Origin: an uncultured Clostridia bacterium
GTDB taxonomy: Bacteria > Bacillota > Clostridia > TANB77 > CAG-508
NCBI GenBank assembly: GCA_948530865.1
Contig: CAOTKV010000013.1
Span: 2,581-53,579 of the forward strand
Direction: 5' to 3'
DNA length: 50,999 bases
Within the stretch, counting starts at the first letter, position 1, and every line of letters starts with the position of its first letter. This document shows, piece after piece, positions 25,522-33,538 of the stretch. A model generated the notes under the pieces. The model had not been told where the DNA came from and made no database searches. It worked only from the letters and a program-made list of their open reading frames with translations. The position numbers and the translations under genes were made by a program.

Positions 25522-26445
25522 ATGAAAAAAGTAGTTGTAACAGGTGCAACAGGAATGATTGGAGTTACTCTTATAAATCAATTACTTTCTGAGAATATTC
25601 AGGTGCTAGCTATTATAAGAGAAAATTCAAAAAGAAGAGGTAACTTAAAAGAACATAAAAATTTAAAAATTGTTGAATGCAATTTAGAAAATTTAAGAAA
25701 ATTTCATATTGATGAAAATGATTATGATATTTTCTATCATTTTGGATGGGATGGGACATTTGGAAATGATAGAAATCAAAAAGAAAAACAAATGCTAAAT
25801 GTAGAATATACATTAGATGCTGTTAATTTAGCAAAGAGACTAGGATGTAATACGTTTATTGGTGCAGGTTCTCAGGCAGAGTATGGTAGAGTTGATGGAA
25901 TAATTACATCAGAAACAGAAGCAAATCCTGAAACAGAATATGGAAGAGCTAAGTTATTAGCTGGAATAGAAAGTAGGAAATTAGCAAATGAGATTGGAAT
26001 AAATCATATATGGACAAGAATTTTTAGTGTATATGGACCATTTGATGGTGAAAACGCAATGATAATTACAAGTATAAGAGAAATGCTAAATGGGATATCA
26101 CCAGATTACACATTAGGTGAACAAAATTGGGATTATTTATATTCAAAAGATGCATCAAATGCACTATATTTACTTGCAAAATATGGACAAAATAATAAAG
26201 TGTATTGTATTGCAAATGGAAAAACTAAAAAATTATATGAATATATAGAAATTATAAAAAATAGTATTAATTCTGAAATTGTTCTAAATCTTGGAAAAAT
26301 CCCATATGCTGAAAAACAAGTCATGAATTTATCGGTAGATATAAGTGAATTAATAGGAGATACAAATTTTATGCCCAAAATCAGTTTTGAAGAAGGTATA
26401 AGAGAGACAATAGAATGGTATATAATAAGGAGTAACAATGGATAA
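25522..26445 (+). CDS. NAD(P)-dependent sugar epimerase/reductase
   Basis: 307 residues from ATG 25522; the frame begins at 25510 but overlaps the previous stop. Extended short-chain dehydrogenase: VTGATGMIGVTLINQLL binds the nucleotide, FIGAGSQAEYG provides the Ser/Thr strand, and YGRAKLLAGI is the YxxxK pair. It is of the kind that reduces or epimerises 4-keto NDP-sugars or their branches. Yersiniose assembly ends with reduction of the acetyl branch by YerF, a similar protein, and this is the suggested parallel. It overlaps the methyltransferase gene by 8 nt, which indicates translational coupling. Confidence 0.88.
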   Translation: MKKVVVTGATGMIGVTLINQLLSENIQVLAIIRENSKRRGNLKEHKNLKIVECNLENLRKFHIDENDYDIFYHFGWDGTFGNDRNQKEKQMLNVEYTLDAVNLAKRLGCNTFIGAGSQAEYGRVDGIITSETEANPETEYGRAKLLAGIESRKLANEIGINHIWTRIFSVYGPFDGENAMIITSIREMLNGISPDYTLGEQNWDYLYSKDASNALYLLAKYGQNNKVYCIANGKTKKLYEYIEIIKNSINSEIVLNLGKIPYAEKQVMNLSVDISELIGDTNFMPKISFEEGIRETIEWYIIRSNNG

Positions 26446-27628
26446 AATAAAAGTATGCTCAATTTGTGGAAAAAAAACAGAAATAATATATAAGATTCCA
26501 TTTTGTGGATTAATTGGAATGGATAATTATTATGAAGAGAGTATAGGATATTGTTCCAATTGTGGATTTTTGTTTAATGCTAATCCTTTTTCAGAAGAAG
26601 AATTAGAAAAAAGATATAAATATTTATCTAAATATGAATTCAGTGAAGATAAAAAAGAATTTATAGAATCCAAAGATTATATAAAAAGAAGCAATATTCA
26701 AAAAAATTTTATAGAAGAAAACTGTTATGATATAAGTTCTGTTTTTGAAGTGGGTGCAGCATCTGGATATAATCTAAATTTGTATAAAAAAGATAACAAG
26801 AAAGTTTTTGGTATAGAACCATCTAATAATAATAAAAAATTTTCAAAGGAAAACTATGATATAGAGATATATGCAGATACATTTCAAAATTATTTGAAGG
26901 AAGATATATCTAAAAGTAAATATGACTTAATTTTTTTGTCTCATATTTTGGAGCATATAGTAAATCCAAGGGAATTTATAAATGAGATAAAAAAATTCTC
27001 AAATAAATATATTTTTATAGATGTTCCAACATTTGATTACAAATTTAGTGATGAATGCTTTGGAATGTTTAGTGATGAACATGTAAATTACTTTACATTT
27101 GAATCTTTGCAAAATCTTATGTATAGTGCTGGATTTCATTTAATAAATGTACGTATAGAATTTTATTTAGACTGTTATGTGGCAGCAGGAACACCAGCTA
27201 TATTAACTTTATGGGAAAAGAATAAAGAGGGTACTAAATATAATAAAAGAAAGATAGTAAATAATACAATAAACAAAGTTAAAGAATATATAGAAGATTC
27301 TGAGAAAATATTAAGTAAGATTAAAGAAAAAATAGATAGCATTTCTAAAAATCAAAAAATTGCAATATGGGGTGCTGGAAATCATACATCAAGATTATTA
27401 GCAATGACAAACTTAAAAAGTAAAAATATAGTTTGCATATATGATTCTGATACGAAAAAACAAGGACAAGAGATTATAGGAATAAAAGTTTCTGAATTTG
27501 CAGAAGAAGACATAATTAAGAAAAATATAGATAAAATTATTATTTCATCATATTCATCAGAAAATGCAATATATAATTCAATAAAAAATATAGTACCAAA
27601 TGATAAAATTATAAAGTTGTATAATTAA
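26438..27628 (+). CDS. Sugar C-methyltransferase (zinc-binding, three-domain)
   Basis: 396 residues with the three domains of NDP-hexose C-methyltransferases such as TylC3 and NovU. An N-terminal zinc-binding domain has CSICGKK (C7, C10) and GYCSNCGFLFNANPF. A central SAM domain has VFEVGAASGYNLNLYK and LIFLSHILEHIVNPREF. A C-terminal Rossmann-like domain has KIAIWGAGNHTSRLLAM and IVCIYDSDTKKQGQEI. Relatives add methyl to a carbon alpha to a keto group of an NDP-sugar. This would give a second kind of branch on the deoxysugar in this operon. It starts within the end of the preceding reductase gene. Confidence 0.9.
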   Translation: MDKIKVCSICGKKTEIIYKIPFCGLIGMDNYYEESIGYCSNCGFLFNANPFSEEELEKRYKYLSKYEFSEDKKEFIESKDYIKRSNIQKNFIEENCYDISSVFEVGAASGYNLNLYKKDNKKVFGIEPSNNNKKFSKENYDIEIYADTFQNYLKEDISKSKYDLIFLSHILEHIVNPREFINEIKKFSNKYIFIDVPTFDYKFSDECFGMFSDEHVNYFTFESLQNLMYSAGFHLINVRIEFYLDCYVAAGTPAILTLWEKNKEGTKYNKRKIVNNTINKVKEYIEDSEKILSKIKEKIDSISKNQKIAIWGAGNHTSRLLAMTNLKSKNIVCIYDSDTKKQGQEIIGIKVSEFAEEDIIKKNIDKIIISSYSSENAIYNSIKNIVPNDKIIKLYN

Positions 27629-27630
27629 TA

Positions 27631-27667
27631 AGAAGGGAGACGTTATAGCTAATAACGAAGTATAAAA
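27631..27667 (+). promoter_or_regulatory. SD-hairpin-start arrangement before the GT2 gene
   Basis: AAGGGAG (27633-27639) is followed by CGTTAT-AGCTA-ATAACG (27641-27657), then the ATG at 27668. The SD is 28 nt from the start in sequence but about 11 nt if the hairpin folds. Confidence 0.45.
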
Positions 27668-28597
27668 ATGAAAAAAATAAGTGTTTTAATTCCATGCTAT
27701 AATGAAGAGGGAAATGTTAAAGAAATTTCAGAGGCAGTTATAGAAGAAATAGAAAAATTAGAAAACTATACATATGAAATTGTATTTATAGATAATCATT
27801 CAACAGATAAAACTAGAAGTATTTTAACTGAGATGTGTGAAAATAATAAGAATATTAAAGCAATATTTAATGTTAGAAACTTTGGACAATACAAGTCACC
27901 ATATTATGGATTATTACAAACAACTGGAGATTGTACAATATCAATGTGTGCAGATTTTCAAGATCCAGTTAATATGATACCAAAATTTATAAAAGAATGG
28001 GAAAATGGTTACAAAATTGTTGTTGGAATAAAATCAAAAAGCAGAGAAAATCCAATTATGTATTTTTTTAGAAAATGCTATTATAAATTACTAAAGAAAA
28101 TATCAGAGGTTTCACAAATAGAACAATTTACTGGATTTGGCTTGTATGATAGAAAATTTATAGATGTACTTAGAGATTTAGATGATCCTACACCTTTTTT
28201 TAGAGGAATTGTTGCTGAGTTAGGATATGAGAGAAAAGAAATTAAGTATACTCAAAGAAAAAGAAAGAGTGGAAAAACGAAAAATAATTTGTATACTTTA
28301 TTTGATTATGCAATGCTTAGCTTTACTTCATATACAAAATTTGGATTACGTTTAGCAACTTTTGGAGGGATTATAGTATCAATTCTTAGTTTTATAATTG
28401 GTGTTGTATATCTTGTACTTAAATTATTGTATTGGGATAGATTTAGTGCAGGTTTAGCACCAATGCTTATAGGAACATTTTTCCTAGGTGCAATTCAATT
28501 ATTTTTTATAGGTTTTTTAGGAGAATATATAATGGCTATTAATGAAAGAGTAAAACATAGACCATTAGTAATTGAAGAAAAAAGAATTAATTTTTAG
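27668..28597 (+). CDS. GT2 glycosyltransferase, DPM1/GtrB-like with two membrane helices
   Basis: 309 residues. N-terminal GT-A domain: VLIPCYNEEGNVKEI, FIDNHSTDKTR and CADFQDPVNMIP with the DxxD metal motif, then FTGFGLYDRKFID. Two C-terminal hydrophobic spans (around residues 230-255 and 265-290) anchor it. The layout is that of GtrB/ArnC/DPM1 enzymes, which move a sugar from a nucleotide to polyprenyl phosphate at the cytoplasmic face. As last gene of the operon it would load the CDP-sugar, or a hexose, onto the lipid used by the two GtrII-type transferases. No GtrA-like flippase gene is seen. Confidence 0.9.
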   Translation: MKKISVLIPCYNEEGNVKEISEAVIEEIEKLENYTYEIVFIDNHSTDKTRSILTEMCENNKNIKAIFNVRNFGQYKSPYYGLLQTTGDCTISMCADFQDPVNMIPKFIKEWENGYKIVVGIKSKSRENPIMYFFRKCYYKLLKKISEVSQIEQFTGFGLYDRKFIDVLRDLDDPTPFFRGIVAELGYERKEIKYTQRKRKSGKTKNNLYTLFDYAMLSFTSYTKFGLRLATFGGIIVSILSFIIGVVYLVLKLLYWDRFSAGLAPMLIGTFFLGAIQLFFIGFLGEYIMAINERVKHRPLVIEEKRINF

Positions 28598-28622
28598 AAT
28601 AGCTTTTGATTATAAATAACTA

Positions 28623-28649
28623 TTTACAAAAAAGTAAAAAAGATATAAA
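28623..28649 (+). promoter_or_regulatory. Possible weak promoter of pilin at 28687
   Basis: TTTACA (28623-28628) and TATAAA (28644-28649) are only 15 nt apart. It is the best candidate in the 89-nt gap, and readthrough from the glycan operon is equally possible because no terminator is seen. Confidence 0.35.
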
Positions 28650-28686
28650 ATTAATATAAGAGAAGTAAAAAATAAGGAGCATGCCC

Positions 28687-29082
28687 ATGAATAAAAAAGT
28701 GTTTAAAAAATTTATAGCAATAATACTATTATCAGTAGTTATAATTTCAATGTGCTATTCAAGTTGTTTGGCAACATATTCAACAATAAATCCAGCATAT
28801 ATAATGGATGGAGCACACGAAGATTCTGGAGCAACTGCTGGAATTAATAACATATTAGGTGCGATATTAACAGTATTACAAGTAATTGCTACAGGTACTG
28901 CTATAATAATATTAATAATATTGGCAATGAAATACATTGTGGCATCAGCTGGAGAAAAAGCTGATATTAAGAAAAGCGCAATACCATATTTTACAGGAGC
29001 GATAATATTATTTTCAGGAAGTGCAATTATAGCAATAATAAGAAGATTTGCAGTTAAAAATGTAGTATTGACAGAAGAATAA
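28687..29082 (+). CDS. VirB2/TrbC-like pilin precursor 2
   Basis: 131 residues from ATG 28687; an ATG at 28681 lies too close to AAGGAGC. Signal peptide with possible cleavage after SCLA, then two hydrophobic helices. The linking segment AMKYIVASAGEKADIKKSAI matches the pilin signature of the neighbouring genes. It is separated from the following pilin group by a terminator and a promoter, so it is either co-transcribed with the glycan operon or weakly expressed from its own promoter. VirB2-type proteins assemble the pilus of type IV secretion systems. Confidence 0.82.
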   Translation: MNKKVFKKFIAIILLSVVIISMCYSSCLATYSTINPAYIMDGAHEDSGATAGINNILGAILTVLQVIATGTAIIILIILAMKYIVASAGEKADIKKSAIPYFTGAIILFSGSAIIAIIRRFAVKNVVLTEE

Positions 29083-29110
29083 TGAATTAGAAATTTTCTA
29101 ATTCATTTTT
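29083..29110 (+). terminator. Terminator after pilin 2
   Basis: TGAATTAG / CTAATTCA stem with AAATTTT loop, then a T-rich tract, starting right after the stop codon. Confidence 0.75.
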
Positions 29111-29154
29111 ATTTTTCATATTTACAAATAAGAAATTATAGATTAAGATATATA

Positions 29155-29183
29155 TTGAAAATATTATCGAAAAATGATATAAT
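29155..29183 (+). promoter_or_regulatory. Promoter of the pilin 3-7 group
   Basis: TTGAAA (29155-29160), 17 nt, TATAAT (29178-29183), identical in key hexamers and spacing to those at 12915 and 31427. Confidence 0.8.
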
Positions 29184-29218
29184 ATAAGTAATAACGAATG
29201 AAAATAAGGAGGAAAATT

Positions 29219-29620
29219 ATGAAAAAAATAAAAAATATTATATATATTAGTTTATTAATGAGTATTATTTTTTCAGTATGTCTATCTAATAGTGTATATG
29301 CGGAAGATACACCAGCCGCTGGAACATCAATTATGGATAGTATAAATACCATGGCTGCAAATACTGAGGACAAAACAGGAGGTGCTATTCAATCTGCTAA
29401 AAATATATCAGGTGCAGTTGTAACAATAGCAAAAACAGTTTCTGCTGGTATTGCAATAATTATGATAACAGTATTAGCAATGAAATATATGTTAGCAGCT
29501 CCTAGTGAAAAAGCAGATATAAAAAAACATGCTATTCCATATGTTGTTGGAGCAATTATAATGTTTTCTGTTTCAGGAATTCTATCAATTCTTCAAAATT
29601 TTGCAGGAGTTTTTGACTAA
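29219..29620 (+). CDS. VirB2/TrbC-like pilin precursor 3
   Basis: 133 residues from ATG 29219, which follows AAGGAGG; the open frame extends 21 nt farther up. Signal peptide ends near SVYAED. Two hydrophobic helices flank AMKYMLAAPSEKADIKKHAI. The polar stretch between signal peptide and first helix (Pro, Ala, Gly, Thr, Asn) is where the paralogues differ most and would be the exposed part. First gene of a five-gene pilin group transcribed from the promoter at 29155. Confidence 0.85.
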   Translation: MKKIKNIIYISLLMSIIFSVCLSNSVYAEDTPAAGTSIMDSINTMAANTEDKTGGAIQSAKNISGAVVTIAKTVSAGIAIIMITVLAMKYMLAAPSEKADIKKHAIPYVVGAIIMFSVSGILSILQNFAGVFD

Positions 29621-29655
29621 TGCATATTATAAAAATATAAATAAGGAGAGTTATT

Positions 29656-30081
29656 ATGAAAAAAATAAAAAATATTTTTTGTGTAATATTAGCAGTCATT
29701 ATTATCTCAATATTTGTTCAAAGTAATGTATATGCAACTGGTGCTGCAGGATATAGATCAGCTCTAGGAAGTGAGCAAGTGTTTGATAGTGCAAGTGATC
29801 CTAGTACTGCTAATGGGAAGGTAACTAGCGTATTAAATGCTGTTATATCTATTGTAAGGATTGCTGGAATGTGTATAGCAATAACAATGCTACTTGTTGT
29901 TGCTATAAAATATATGTCAGCAGCACCTGGAGAAAAAGCAGATATCAAAAAAGCATCTATTGCATATGTTGTAGGTGCACTAGTATTATTTGGTGCAGTG
30001 GGTATATTAGGAATTATCAGCAGTTTTGCAACAACTAATATAAAGGTTAGTCCTACAGCAGCTACACCTGATGAACCTTAA
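29656..30081 (+). CDS. VirB2/TrbC-like pilin precursor 4
   Basis: 141 residues. Signal peptide with likely cleavage after NVYA, then a Gly/Ser/Ala-rich polar segment and two hydrophobic helices around AIKYMSAAPGEKADIKKASI. A C-terminal tail of ~15 residues (KVSPTAATPDEP) extends past the second helix, longer than in its sisters. ATG follows AAGGAGAG. It is the second gene of the pilin 3-7 group. Confidence 0.85.
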   Translation: MKKIKNIFCVILAVIIISIFVQSNVYATGAAGYRSALGSEQVFDSASDPSTANGKVTSVLNAVISIVRIAGMCIAITMLLVVAIKYMSAAPGEKADIKKASIAYVVGALVLFGAVGILGIISSFATTNIKVSPTAATPDEP

Positions 30082-30104
30082 AAATAAATATAGGAGATAA
30101 AGTT

Positions 30105-30500
30105 ATGAGAAAATATATATTAAATATAATAATAGTTTTTTTAATAATATTGTTAGCTACTTCTGTATTTATTAATATTGCTCAAGCAGAAACTGGATTT
30201 GATGCAGCAAAGATAACAAAAACAACCACAGCCTTTGATAATAATGAAAAGGGAAAAGATTTTTCAAATATTGCTAGTGATATTTCAAAAAATGCAATTG
30301 CTATAATGAGAATTGTTGGTGTTACGATTGCGATTGTTATGTTATTAGCTGTTGCAATGAAATATATGGTTTCTTCTGCTGGAGATAGAGCTGACATCAA
30401 AAAACATGCTATTGTTTATGTTATAGGAGCTATGGTATTATTCGGAGCAGTAGGTATTTTAGGAGTAATAGATGATTTCACTAAAAAATCTTTACAATAA
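30105..30500 (+). CDS. VirB2/TrbC-like pilin precursor 5
   Basis: 131 residues. Signal peptide with likely cleavage after NIAQA, then a Lys/Thr-rich polar segment and two hydrophobic helices around AMKYMVSSAGDRADIKKHAI. Ala-Pro of the signature is replaced by Ser-Ala here, as in copies 2 and 6. ATG follows TAGGAGAT. It lies 23 nt after copy 4 and 15 nt before copy 6. Confidence 0.85.
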   Translation: MRKYILNIIIVFLIILLATSVFINIAQAETGFDAAKITKTTTAFDNNEKGKDFSNIASDISKNAIAIMRIVGVTIAIVMLLAVAMKYMVSSAGDRADIKKHAIVYVIGAMVLFGAVGILGVIDDFTKKSLQ

Positions 30501-30515
30501 AAGGTGGGAAGAAAT

Positions 30516-30908
30516 ATGATGAAAAAAATAGTGATAATTTTAATAGAGATTGTATTTATTATTTCAGCATATGCAAATATTTTGCAGTCCAATGCTGCAG
30601 CAAAACAGATTACAAAAACAGAGGTGACAGGGTTATATAAAGGAACTATAGATAGTAAAGCTGGAGATGCAAAAACAGCGACTAAAGACATAATAGGCGC
30701 AATATTAAATACTATAAGAGTTGCTTCTGCTGGAATTGCTGTTGTAATATTAATTGTTCTTGCTTGCAAATATATGCTAGCTTCGGCAGGTGATAGAGCA
30801 GATATAAAGAAATATGCTATGAATTATATAATTGGAGCGTTCATTATGTTTGGGGCAACAGCAATTACGTCAATAATAAAAACATTTGTAGATAATACTA
30901 TTAAATAG
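30516..30908 (+). CDS. VirB2/TrbC-like pilin precursor 6
   Basis: 130 residues from ATG 30516, placed 7 nt after AAGGTGGG; a GTG at 30504 overlaps that site. Signal peptide ends near SNAAAKQ, followed by a polar Lys/Thr segment and two hydrophobic helices around ACKYMLASAGDRADIKKYAM. A Cys just before the signature Lys-Tyr is unique among the copies. Same operon as copies 3-7. Confidence 0.83.
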   Translation: MMKKIVIILIEIVFIISAYANILQSNAAAKQITKTEVTGLYKGTIDSKAGDAKTATKDIIGAILNTIRVASAGIAVVILIVLACKYMLASAGDRADIKKYAMNYIIGAFIMFGATAITSIIKTFVDNTIK

Positions 30909-30926
30909 CTTAAAGTAGGAGATGAT

Positions 30927-31334
30927 ATGATGAAAAAAAAGAAAATGATAATATTAGTTACACTGATTTTAGTTGTGATTTTTGCTTTTGGTTTTGCTAA
31001 TACTTGTTTTGCTGCTGGTATTAAAGATGTTGATGGTCTTTTAAAATCTTCAAAGCTACAAAAAGTATCTCAGAAAGATAGTGGAGCTAATAGTTCTGGA
31101 ATAGTCAAAGGAATTAATAGTATAATTGGATTAATACAACTTGCAGGATCAGGTATAGCTATAATTGTTATTACACTTTTAGGAGTAAAGTATATTTTAG
31201 CGAGTCCATCTGATAAAGCTGATGTAAAAAAATCAATAACACCTATTATAATGGGATGTATATTCTTATTTGGAGGAGTTAATATAGTTGGTATTATAGC
31301 AGCATTTTCAGGTGATGTGCTAAAAACTAAATAA
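30927..31334 (+). CDS. VirB2/TrbC-like pilin precursor 7
   Basis: 135 residues. Signal peptide with likely cleavage after TCFA, then a Ser/Lys-rich polar segment and two hydrophobic helices around GVKYILASPSDKADVKKSIT. It closes the pilin group; a strong terminator follows at 31355. ATG follows TAGGAG. Confidence 0.83.
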   Translation: MMKKKKMIILVTLILVVIFAFGFANTCFAAGIKDVDGLLKSSKLQKVSQKDSGANSSGIVKGINSIIGLIQLAGSGIAIIVITLLGVKYILASPSDKADVKKSITPIIMGCIFLFGGVNIVGIIAAFSGDVLKTK

Positions 31335-31354
31335 TAAATTATATAAAATATAAT

Positions 31355-31390
31355 AAAAACAGGAAGCGTTTTACTTCCTGTTTTTATTAC
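31355..31390 (+). terminator. Terminator after pilin 7
   Basis: AAAAACAGGAAG / CTTCCTGTTTTT perfect 12-bp stem, 7-nt loop, T-run. Confidence 0.92.
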
Positions 31391-31426
31391 ATTTATGTTA
31401 AAAATATCAAATCTTCGACAAAAATA

Positions 31427-31455
31427 TTGAAAAAGAATATTTATTTGAGTATAAT
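31427..31455 (+). promoter_or_regulatory. Promoter of the type IV secretion operon
   Basis: TTGAAA (31427-31432), 17 nt, TATAAT (31450-31455). The genes from 31495 to the right edge run in one direction without another clear terminator. Confidence 0.8.
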
Positions 31456-31494
31456 TAATATAATAGTATTAATAGGCTCAAAAGGAGGAAAAAG

Positions 31495-31881
31495 ATGTAT
31501 AAATATGTAAAAGTTTTAAAAAAGATAGTATGTATAGTAATGCTATTTTTGATACTTAACAGTTTTTACAGTGTAAAGGCTGCAACATTAGCAGATATGC
31601 AAAAGGATATAAAAAATTTTAAAAAAAAGGGAGAAACAGTAACAATAGATGCAGATAAGGCATTTGAAGAAATAGCAGACATTGGAAGCATTTTAACAAC
31701 AATAGGTGCTGGTGTTATGGTAGCTGTTGTTACATACATGGGAATTAAATACTTAATTGCTGGACCTGAAGCACAAGCAAAATTAAAAATACAATTAATA
31801 GGTGTTGTGGTATCAGGTTGTGTTATATTTGGAGCATACTTCATTTGGAAAACAGTAGTTGGAGTTGCAAATACATTCTAA
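31495..31881 (+). CDS. VirB2-like protein, divergent (pilin 8)
   Basis: 128 residues. Signal peptide with likely cleavage after VKAA, a charged segment, then two hydrophobic helices around GIKYLIAGPEAQAKLKIQLI. The linking segment keeps KYxxAxP but has lost the DIKK part, so this copy is the outlier of the set. Its place directly upstream of the VirB3- and VirB4-like genes is where virB2 stands in classical systems; it may be the structural core pilin or an assembly partner. ATG follows AAAAGGAGG. Confidence 0.8.
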   Translation: MYKYVKVLKKIVCIVMLFLILNSFYSVKAATLADMQKDIKNFKKKGETVTIDADKAFEEIADIGSILTTIGAGVMVAVVTYMGIKYLIAGPEAQAKLKIQLIGVVVSGCVIFGAYFIWKTVVGVANTF

Positions 31882-31903
31882 AGATTAAAAGGAGAGCGGG
31901 ATT

Positions 31904-32239
31904 ATGGGAACTTATCAAATACCTCGTAATTATAGAGGTGAATCAAGAATTTTATATATTTTTACAGTAAAATCACTTATTACAACAGCAGTAGGAGCTA
32001 TGGTTGGGTCATTATTCTTTTTACTATTTAAAAGTTTAAACATGACTCCAGTAGGAATTGGTTGTATGGCATTTTTTGCATTTATAGGATTTGCACTTGG
32101 AGCATTAAAAGTTCCAACAATTGTTATGTTCCCAATCACAAAAAGAATAGGTGGAGAACCTATTGGTGAAATAATAATGAGATATATGAAATTTAAAAAG
32201 AACAAAAAAATATATACATATACAAAGGAGGAAAAATAG
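31904..32239 (+). CDS. VirB3/PrgI-like inner membrane protein
   Basis: 111 residues with two hydrophobic spans (about residues 23-45 and 48-68) close to the N terminus and a basic C-terminal tail. The N-terminal YQIPRNYRGESRIL and the spans correspond to the PrgI/VirB3 type of small T4SS protein that docks the VirB4 ATPase on the membrane. ATG follows AAAAGGAGAG. The stop codon abuts the next start codon, so the VirB4-N gene is translationally coupled. Confidence 0.75.
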   Translation: MGTYQIPRNYRGESRILYIFTVKSLITTAVGAMVGSLFFLLFKSLNMTPVGIGCMAFFAFIGFALGALKVPTIVMFPITKRIGGEPIGEIIMRYMKFKKNKKIYTYTKEEK

Positions 32240-33517
32240 ATGGGAAGTGAAATGATTCCTTTACTACAACTTGGAATATTCTTTATTTTCATGATAATGG
32301 TATTGCTAATAGCAATTTATATCTATTTAATGAAACCTAAGACGCCAAAAGAAAAGAAAGAACAAGAACATATTATCGAAAGTGAAGAAGAAGGAAAAAA
32401 GAAAGTTGATCAAGATTATGGAAAATTTACAACTAATTTAACAAGAGAATCAATTTTCGATTTTATGGAATTTGAAGAAATTGTTGATAATATGATTGTA
32501 AGAAAAAATGGCACACAATACATAATGGTATTACAATGTAATGGTGTTAACTATGACTTAATGTCTGAGCAAGAAAAGATTTCCGTAGAGGAAGGTTTCG
32601 TTCAATTCTTAAATACATTAAGATTTCCTATCCAATTGTATATTCAAAGTAGAACTTTAAATTTAAGAGATATAATTGAAGAATATAAAGCTAGAGTAGA
32701 TAATTTAACACTTGAAATTGATAGATTAGATGCAAGAATTGCTCAAGCAAAAGCACAAGGTAATAGAGCTTTAAGAGAAAAATTAGAGTTTGAAAAGAAA
32801 AGAAAAATTAATATTTTAGAATATGGAATAAGTATTACAGATTATGTTGAAAAACTAAGTTCTAATAAAAATGTTTTACAACAAAGAACTTATGTTGTTG
32901 TTTCATATTATTCTGCTGAAATTGGTGGAGGTCTTGATAAATTTTCTAAAGAAGAAATTTATAATATGTGTTTCTCAGAACTTTATACAAGATGCCAAAA
33001 TATATCAAGTGCACTTGCTACATCACAAATAACAAGTTCAATATTAGATTCTGAAGAATTAGCAGAATTATTATATATTGCATATAACAGAGATGAAGCA
33101 GAATTATTGCAACTTTCTAAAGCATTAGATTCACAATATGATGCATTATATAGTACAGGAAAAGATGTCTTAAAGAAGAAACAAGAAAAATTAGATCAAG
33201 AAATTAGTTTAGCAGCTATAGATATGGCTACAGATAGTATATTAAAAGCTGATAAGAGAAAACAAATTGAAGAGTTAGAAATTCAAATCAGTAAAGAAGA
33301 AAAAATAAAACAAAAAGCAAGCGAATTATTAGATAACTATAAAGATCAGTTAGATAAACGAGTTTTCAAATATGCAAAAGAAGAAATAGAAAATAGTGGA
33401 AATAAAAAAGAAGAAGAAGCTAAAAAACAGCTAACAGAAGGAAAAACAAAATCTTCACAAACAGCATCTCCTGTTGTTAGAAAAAAGATAGTGAAAAAAA
33501 GAAGAGCTGAAAACTAA
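32240..33517 (+). CDS. VirB4 N-terminal-domain protein (TraC-like)
   Basis: 425 residues. One membrane span near residues 8-30, then a domain whose MEFEEIVDNMIVRKNGTQYI and FLNTLRFPIQLYIQSRTLNL segments match the N-terminal domain of CagE/TrbE/VirB4 ATPases. Residues ~150-190 (IDRLDARIAQAKAQGNRALR) and 330-390 are charged coiled coils; the tail is Lys-rich. It has no Walker motifs. The next gene encodes the ATPase part, so VirB4 is split in two, with the membrane contact moved to this subunit. No frameshift is involved: both have proper starts and ribosome binding sites. Confidence 0.75.
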   Translation: MGSEMIPLLQLGIFFIFMIMVLLIAIYIYLMKPKTPKEKKEQEHIIESEEEGKKKVDQDYGKFTTNLTRESIFDFMEFEEIVDNMIVRKNGTQYIMVLQCNGVNYDLMSEQEKISVEEGFVQFLNTLRFPIQLYIQSRTLNLRDIIEEYKARVDNLTLEIDRLDARIAQAKAQGNRALREKLEFEKKRKINILEYGISITDYVEKLSSNKNVLQQRTYVVVSYYSAEIGGGLDKFSKEEIYNMCFSELYTRCQNISSALATSQITSSILDSEELAELLYIAYNRDEAELLQLSKALDSQYDALYSTGKDVLKKKQEKLDQEISLAAIDMATDSILKADKRKQIEELEIQISKEEKIKQKASELLDNYKDQLDKRVFKYAKEEIENSGNKKEEEAKKQLTEGKTKSSQTASPVVRKKIVKKRRAEN

Positions 33518-33538
33518 AGAAGAGGAGGAGAATTAATA

